This document shows positions 59,110-64,000 of a DNA stretch of 64,000 bases, in pieces (within the stretch, counting starts at the first letter, position 1; the number at the start of each line of letters is the position of its first letter). The stretch covers positions 62,001 through 126,000 of the forward strand of contig JBMNRD010000006.1 of the NCBI GenBank assembly GCA_050944475.1. The letters are read 5' to 3'. Under the pieces are notes generated by a model. It was not told the origin of the DNA and made no database searches. It saw only the letters and a list, made by a program, of their open reading frames with translations. Source of the stretch: RGIG5612 sp050944475. Its GTDB lineage: Bacteria > Bacillota > Clostridia > Lachnospirales > Lachnospiraceae. The position numbers were made by a program, and so were the translations under genes.

Positions 59110-60102
59110 TTAATTTCTCAGATTAAGATTATATGCGCTTTCCGGAAGACCGGTAGTTTCTTTTACCTTATTCCACTCTGCCTGTGTTCCATAAAAGTCT
59201 ATGGTTATTTTTTTATCCGGAGAAGCACTTCCGGTAAAAAGATATTTTGCAGATTTATAGCTTGATGCCGGATTATAGTGCCAGGTAACTTTATTTAAAT
59301 CACTTAAATCCGAAAAAACATTCGAACCCATATCATTTATATTATTTGTAATTGTGACCTCTGTAAGACCGGAACCTTGGAATGCTCCTGAGCTCAGAAC
59401 CCTCATAGTATCCGGAAAATACACCTGCTTTAATCCTGTTTGATTATTAAATACCTCTTGCGCTATATCAGTAAGCCCTTCCTTAATGTAAAGGCTTCCG
59501 CTTATTGTCTTACCGGCCCTTATTCCTATTACCGCCCATGTTCCGTGATTTTTATTATTTAAGATTAGCGAACCGCTTGGCCCTGTTAAATCTTCCCAAG
59601 TAGTCGTAGTGCCGTCATTATCAAGTCCGCCGCTTGCTGTAGTGAGCGGCGGAGTGCTGCCGCTGCCAGAGCCTCCCTCCCACCAAAGCTTTACATCACC
59701 GTTTGCATAAACGATTACCTTGACATATCCGTCCTTTGGAACATCAGAATCCGCCTCGGATAACGAGCCCACGGGTCTTACAGCAGATTTGCCGTAGCCC
59801 TTTGCAGGCGCGTTGTCACTTACACGTCCTGTTGATGTATCAAAATAATAGGTTTTCGCTGTACTTTCCTCTGAAAATAGATAGTCAACAACCGCCGCGC
59901 CCTTTGCGCTGCGTTCGTTTGCCAAATCAACACTTGCCTTTGCTTTGTTAAGCTGCGCGTTAATAACAGGTATAGCTATCGCAACAAGAACACCTATGAT
60001 AGCAACGACTATCAAAAGTTCCATAAGTGTAAAGCCGTTTCTTTGCTCTGCGCTATATGATTTTATACACAAATTCTTTTTTATTTCTTTAAGTCTGCTC
60101 AT
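59110..60102 (-). CDS. Prepilin fused to a BspA-type leucine-rich-repeat domain
   Basis: The 330-residue protein has a 22-residue basic leader, then the prepilin segment GFTLMELLIVVAIIGVLVAI and helix INAQLNKAKASVDLANERSA (about 23-65). A glycine/serine/threonine hinge lies near 148-165. The last 160 residues read as LRR_5 repeats (GLTDIAQEVFNNQTGLKQVY, GAFQGSGLTEVTITNN), the kind that binds host or matrix proteins. No T4P machinery lies nearby. It resembles the prepilin at 54867 in the N-terminus only. It would display a binding domain at a pilus or pseudopilus. Confidence 0.82.
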   Translation of the reverse strand: MSRLKEIKKNLCIKSYSAEQRNGFTLMELLIVVAIIGVLVAIAIPVINAQLNKAKASVDLANERSAKGAAVVDYLFSEESTAKTYYFDTSTGRVSDNAPAKGYGKSAVRPVGSLSEADSDVPKDGYVKVIVYANGDVKLWWEGGSGSGSTPPLTTASGGLDNDGTTTTWEDLTGPSGSLILNNKNHGTWAVIGIRAGKTISGSLYIKEGLTDIAQEVFNNQTGLKQVYFPDTMRVLSSGAFQGSGLTEVTITNNINDMGSNVFSDLSDLNKVTWHYNPASSYKSAKYLFTGSASPDKKITIDFYGTQAEWNKVKETTGLPESAYNLNLRN

Positions 60103-60220
60103 TTGTGCTGTAAAAAATTAGCGGTAGCGCTGCAATCCTGCAGTCAATAATAGCCGCATGCATTATAATCTACTTACTTTATACCACATATATAAATTTT
60201 CACGCAAGTACTTAAAAAGC

Positions 60221-60253
60221 CTGCCGCCTTTTTCGTTTGCTGAACCTGCTTGA
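60221..60253 (+). repeat. Copy 3 of the recurring terminator-like sequence
   Basis: This stretch, containing CGTTTGCTGAACC, matches 55404-55436 in 30 of 33 bases. Only the second half of the full unit is present here, upstream of the minus-strand prepilin. Confidence 0.7.
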
Positions 60254-60286
60254 TTTCAAGGGGTTGAGCCCGTTGCTCTATTAATT

Positions 60287-60325
60287 GACCCGTTCGGGGT
60301 CATTTCCGGGGCGGCATTTCGCCCC
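60287..60325. terminator. Two small adjacent GC hairpins
   Basis: GACCC (60287-60291) pairs with GGGTC (60297-60301), and GGGGCG (60308-60313) with CGCCCC (60320-60325). They lie between the divergent prepilin and VWA genes in a 361-bp gap. The rest of the gap is AT-rich, with TATAAT at 60423-60428 that may be the -10 box of the VWA gene. Confidence 0.45.
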
Positions 60326-60463
60326 CTTTGTCGGGATAGCAATTTTTCTTTGTTATATTCGGATTTATATAAAATTCACATAAATTATACATGCTTTTTA
60401 CACGCTCAAGTTATTTATATTTTATAATATAAAATATATACTTAATGAGATGGAGGGGAGTTT

Positions 60464-62074
60464 ATGTCTAAAAAAGCTTCTATATCAATATTGCTTATTT
60501 TTTTAATTCTGCTTTCTGCTTGTGGCGGAATCAAAAAAAACAACAATCAAAATTCCGGCTCTAAGCAAAGTGTTTTCGGAACCGGCGGTACAGTAATCCG
60601 AATAGTATCGGGTTCGGAAAATAAAGAGCTTGAACCGTTAATAGAACAATATTGCAAAAAAAATAAAGTAACTATAGAAATGACCTACATGGGTTCAGTC
60701 GATATTATGAGACAACTTCAAGCCGACGCCGCAAACTACGATGCCGTTTGGCCGGCTTCTTCCATATGGATTTCCATGGGAGACAGAGATTTTAAAGTTA
60801 AGCATACGGAGTCTATAAGCCTCAGTCCCGTAGTTTTCGGTATAAAAAAGTCCTTAGCCGAGAGTCTTGGCTTTGTCGGCAAAGAAGTATCTATAAACGA
60901 TATTATGTCAAAAATAAGCTCGGGAGAATTGAAGTTTTGCATGACATCAGCCACGCAATCCAATTCAGGCGCGGGTGCATATTTAGGCTTTTTATCCGGT
61001 CTGTCCGGCAATCCCGAGGTGCTCACCGAAGAAGACTTGCAAAAGCCGCAGCTAAAGGAAGATATTACAAATTTACTGAGCGGAGTTGACAGGTCTTCGG
61101 GCAGTTCTGAATGGTTAAAAACCTTATTTTTAAACGGTGACTACGATTCCATGGTAAACTATGAATCCTTGATTATTACTACAAATCAAGAATTAATTGC
61201 GAGAGGTGAGGAGCCGCTTTACCTGGTTTATCCGTATGACGGACTTTCTATTTCCGATTCACCGCTTGGGTATATAGACCGGGGCGACAAGAATAAAGAA
61301 GAAGCTTTTTTAGACTTTCAAAAATATCTCTTGAGTGAAGAAATTCAGAGCGAATTGCAAAAATTAGGCAGGCGTACAGGTTATGAAGGCGTATTTGATG
61401 AAAATGAGGGAGTATTTAAAAAAGAGTGGGGCATAGATACCGATAAAATCCTTTCTCCGATCAAGCTTCCGACCGCAGATGTTATTATGGAAGCCTTGAA
61501 TCTTTATCAAGGGGAATTCAGAAAGCCTTCTCTCTCCATATATTGTCTCGATTTTTCAGGTTCCATGACAGGCAAGGGAGAAAGGGAAGTAAAGGAAGCA
61601 ATGGACTTAATCCTTGACCAGAAAAAGGCAAAAGACCTGCTATTGCAGGCAAACCCGGCGGAAGTAAATCAAGTTATTTTTTTTAACAGTAATGTGATAG
61701 AAAGCGTTATAATCGATCCGAGTACGGAAGAAGCTTTAAATGAATTAAATAAAAGAATTAAAAATCAGTCAGCCGGCGGAGGCACTGATATGTACAGGGC
61801 GATGATTGAAGGATTAATCACCCTGGGAACTTATGATTTAAATAAATACAATCCTGCCATAATACTGCTTACCGACGGAGAAAGCGGAGGCAGCTTTAAT
61901 GACTTCAAAGCCGCTTACAAAGAGCTCGGTCAAGATATACCGGTGTTTTCGATTATGTTCGGAGATGCAAATCCTAAACAATTGAAAGAAATAGCGGAAT
62001 ACACGGGAGCAAGAGTATTTGACGGCAGAGAAAACCTTGCGGGGGCCTTTAGAAACGTAAAGGGATATAATTAA
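60464..62074 (+). CDS. Lipoprotein with solute-binding-protein-like and VWA domains
   Basis: The 536-residue protein has a lipobox LLSAC with Cys20, a type II periplasmic binding fold (about 42-320, with SNSGAG at about 166-171), and a VWA domain (about 355-536). The metal site is intact: D363-x-S365-x-S367 in LDFSGSM, T441 in GGGTDMYRA and D471 in LLTDGES. It is thus anchored outside. It heads an operon with XpaC, a second binding-type protein and TelA. VWA domains join proteins into complexes; the ligand is unknown. Confidence 0.88.
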   Translation: MSKKASISILLIFLILLSACGGIKKNNNQNSGSKQSVFGTGGTVIRIVSGSENKELEPLIEQYCKKNKVTIEMTYMGSVDIMRQLQADAANYDAVWPASSIWISMGDRDFKVKHTESISLSPVVFGIKKSLAESLGFVGKEVSINDIMSKISSGELKFCMTSATQSNSGAGAYLGFLSGLSGNPEVLTEEDLQKPQLKEDITNLLSGVDRSSGSSEWLKTLFLNGDYDSMVNYESLIITTNQELIARGEEPLYLVYPYDGLSISDSPLGYIDRGDKNKEEAFLDFQKYLLSEEIQSELQKLGRRTGYEGVFDENEGVFKKEWGIDTDKILSPIKLPTADVIMEALNLYQGEFRKPSLSIYCLDFSGSMTGKGEREVKEAMDLILDQKKAKDLLLQANPAEVNQVIFFNSNVIESVIIDPSTEEALNELNKRIKNQSAGGGTDMYRAMIEGLITLGTYDLNKYNPAIILLTDGESGGSFNDFKAAYKELGQDIPVFSIMFGDANPKQLKEIAEYTGARVFDGRENLAGAFRNVKGYN

Positions 62075-62084
62075 AAGGATATCT

Positions 62085-62687
62085 ATGAAAAGCAGAGAAA
62101 TATTTCGTATAATAATAAGCCTGTTAGGGGGTTTGGCGGCTTTTGCCTTGACCATGTTTTTTCGCATGCCGCTCCCGATGATTATCTTAATTCCCGTAGC
62201 AGTCTATGCGGGGGTTTATTTGGTGTCAAAACCCGTGATAAAGATAGGTTCCCTAAAGCTAAGCGATGTCAAGGGAGAAGAGATGAAATCCCTTATGAAA
62301 GATGCCTATGAAGACCTGGATATTCTGGACAAAACCGGCAAAAAAATTCAAGACCCTACTGTCAGAAAACTGGCTTTGGAATTATATCAATCCGGAATAT
62401 CCATATTTGAGCACTTGCAAGAAAATCCCGACAAAATAGGCCTTGCAAGAAGATTTATAAATTATTATTTAGACACGGCGGCGGGTCTCTTGGAAAAATA
62501 TCAAAAATTAATCTCTTCGAGAGTTAGAGGAGAATCTGTTGAAAAGGCGAAAGCCGATATTGTAAGCGGTCTTACGGTGCTCACAAGGGCATTTGATCAG
62601 CAATACGAGAGATTGATGCAGGGCGAGATTATGGATATTACAACAGATGTTAAAGTTCTGGAACAGACTTTAAGATCGGAGGAATAA
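62085..62687 (+). CDS. XpaC-family protein (5-bromo-4-chloroindolyl phosphate hydrolysis family)
   Basis: The 200-residue protein has two adjacent membrane helices (about 8-28 and 30-48) and a helical cytoplasmic body (LALELYQSGISIFEHLQENP, then YYLDTAAGLLEKYQKL). This matches the XpaC family, regularly encoded beside TelA. Its biochemical action is not established despite the name. It begins 10 bp after the VWA gene; the next gene starts immediately after its stop. Confidence 0.82.
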   Translation: MKSREIFRIIISLLGGLAAFALTMFFRMPLPMIILIPVAVYAGVYLVSKPVIKIGSLKLSDVKGEEMKSLMKDAYEDLDILDKTGKKIQDPTVRKLALELYQSGISIFEHLQENPDKIGLARRFINYYLDTAAGLLEKYQKLISSRVRGESVEKAKADIVSGLTVLTRAFDQQYERLMQGEIMDITTDVKVLEQTLRSEE

Positions 62688-63746
62688 ATGAAATCAAAGT
62701 GGATAGGATTAATTATACTCATTGTTGCGATGGCGGCGGTAGCAGGGTATTTTATATTGGCTCCTAAACCAGTGGATAAAATAAACGGCTATCTTGGAGG
62801 AGAAAAAATCGGTCTCTTTGAGGATGAGAATTTTAAAAAAGAAATGGCAAAAAAATATTCCTTAGAGCTCAACTACAGAAAGGCAGGTTCTTTGGATATG
62901 GTAAGAGCCGACAAAAAAGGCATGAGCTATCTTTTTCCGGCTTCGCAAACAGCGCTTGAATTATATAAGGCGGAAATAGGTTCCCCCATGAGGTCTGAAA
63001 TAATATTAAATACGCCGTTGGTTATTTATACTCATTCATTAGTCAGAGACAGCTTGCAAGAGGCCGGTATAGTTTCCGAGTCAAACGGCTCCTACTTTAT
63101 GGACATGGACAAATTCGTAGCAGCGGTCAAGGAAGGTAAAACTTGGGCTGATATAGGGTTGCCGCAGCTTTACGGCTCGATATTGGTAAAGACTACGGAT
63201 CCGACCAAATCAAATTCGGGGAATATGTTTGCAGGGCTTTTAGCTAATGCCATGAACGGCGGCAGAGTTGTTGATTCTACATCCGTCTACAAAGTCTTGC
63301 CTGATTTAAAAGATTTTTTTAAGAGAATGGGGTATATGGATACTTCGTCAGCGGATTTGTTTGATCAGTTCTTAAAAATGGGTGTAGGCTCCTATCCTAT
63401 GATAGCTGCCTATGAAAATCAGATTTTGGAATTTGCGGTTACTAATCCCGATATCTGGGAAAAAGTCGGAAACGACTTATGTATAATCTATCCTACGCCT
63501 ACGGTATATTCTTCCCATGTGATGATTGCCCTGGATGACAAAGGGGATTATGCTATAGACGCGCTTATGGACCCCGTGATTCAGGATATAGCATGGAAAG
63601 ACCACGGCTTCAGGACAGGAATTTCCGGAAACCAGGAAGAGACGGATATTTTCGGAGTGAACGGAGTTTCATCGCAGGTAACAGGCGTTATGCCTATGCC
63701 TGATTTTAAAACTATGGATATAATTGTAAGAGAACTTTCAGATTAG
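62688..63746 (+). CDS. Membrane-anchored solute-binding-protein-like protein
   Basis: The 352-residue protein has one N-terminal membrane helix (about 5-24) without a lipobox and a type II binding fold. KSNSGNMFAGLLANAM parallels the SNSGAGAYLGFLSG motif of the VWA protein, so the two share the fold. It lies directly between xpaC and telA and is preceded by TCGGAGGAATA. No permease or ATPase of an ABC transporter accompanies it, so import is unlikely. The ligand is unknown. Confidence 0.82.
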   Translation: MKSKWIGLIILIVAMAAVAGYFILAPKPVDKINGYLGGEKIGLFEDENFKKEMAKKYSLELNYRKAGSLDMVRADKKGMSYLFPASQTALELYKAEIGSPMRSEIILNTPLVIYTHSLVRDSLQEAGIVSESNGSYFMDMDKFVAAVKEGKTWADIGLPQLYGSILVKTTDPTKSNSGNMFAGLLANAMNGGRVVDSTSVYKVLPDLKDFFKRMGYMDTSSADLFDQFLKMGVGSYPMIAAYENQILEFAVTNPDIWEKVGNDLCIIYPTPTVYSSHVMIALDDKGDYAIDALMDPVIQDIAWKDHGFRTGISGNQEETDIFGVNGVSSQVTGVMPMPDFKTMDIIVRELSD

Positions 63747-63757
63747 AGGAGGAAAAT

Positions 63758-64000
63758 ATGACAGGTATAACTTTGGATGATTTGCAAAAAAACTCAGGCA
63801 AGAATTTGCAAGCGACTCAAGATACGAACAATTTAACAGAGGAAGTTAAAAACGAGCTTACAGTAATCGACAAAGGAGAATTGAATCCCGAACAAAGACA
63901 AAGAGTTAACGAGATAAAAAATGAACTTGATTTACTTGACTCCAATCAGACCGTAACATTCGGAGTCGGCGCGCAGAGGAAACTTTCAGACTTCTCCGAC
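63758..64000 (+). CDS. telA: TelA-family toxic-anion resistance protein, N-terminal part
   Basis: AGGAGG at 63747-63752 supports ATG 63758; the frame stays open to the window edge with 81 codons (MTGITLDDLQKN onward, then LTVIDKGELNPEQRQRVNEI and FGVGAQRKLSDFSD). The order after XpaC and the FGVGAQRKLSDFSD segment fit TelA. TelA proteins are helical cytosolic proteins tied to tellurite and antimicrobial stress. The rest lies outside. Confidence 0.8.
   Translation, partial: MTGITLDDLQKNSGKNLQATQDTNNLTEEVKNELTVIDKGELNPEQRQRVNEIKNELDLLDSNQTVTFGVGAQRKLSDFSD

Overview
The window looks like chromosomal DNA of an anaerobic Firmicute of class Clostridia. The evidence is the strong Shine-Dalgarno sites, the frequent GTG and TTG starts, a Bcd-EtfAB (butyryl-CoA dehydrogenase) operon, indolepyruvate:ferredoxin oxidoreductase, the deoxyxylulose-phosphate route (dxs, ispA), a dockerin-bearing wall hydrolase, and the gene order nusB-xseA-xseB-ispA-dxs-tlyA-nadK. 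Genus cannot be fixed from the sequence alone. No rRNA, CRISPR array or intact insertion sequence was seen.

Bases 1-16,340 form an accessory island that ends at a tRNA-Leu gene. The left part (1-9,533) is a one-way run of unusual genes: lipoproteins (one cut by an in-frame TAG, two with leucine-rich repeats and a shared C-terminal module), a HEAT-like repeat protein and cysteine-rich zinc-knuckle proteins. The right part (9,640-16,004) is a mobile-element control module: a WYL regulator, an XRE repressor with an ImmA-like metallopeptidase and two matching palindromic operators, a sigma-factor-like protein whose ribosome site lies in a hairpin, a 0.5-kb structured non-coding stretch, a degenerate resolvase-like protein coupled to a MazF-type toxin, an excisionase and a tyrosine integrase. 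The integrase ends 60 bp from the 3' end of tRNA-Leu(CAA), and the 5' half of a second tRNA-Leu lies just beyond.

Bases 16,437-30,347 hold a dockerin-tagged glucosaminidase with an anchored Ig-like protein, a metallo-beta-lactamase-fold hydrolase, recG, ddl, murF, an RNase H-fold exonuclease and bcd-etfB-etfA. Bases 30,362-37,096 form a catabolic locus: two tandem LysR genes diverge from a DASS-type transporter, followed by a cupin protein and iorA-iorB. Bases 37,335-52,803 are mostly core genes: a CBS protein, tyrS, alaS, rlmH, asp23, nusB through nadK, gpmI, secG and smpB, often with overlapping stop/start codons.

After a MATE transporter and the tmRNA gene (ssrA), bases 54,671-60,463 are again accessory: two orphan prepilin-like genes (one fused to a leucine-rich-repeat domain), a class II Fic protein with clustered operator half-sites, a DUF4143-type ATPase behind 23-bp iterons, and gene scars, bounded by pieces of one repeated terminator-like sequence. 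The window ends in an operon that joins two binding-protein-like proteins (one fused to a VWA domain) with XpaC and TelA, which runs off the right edge.
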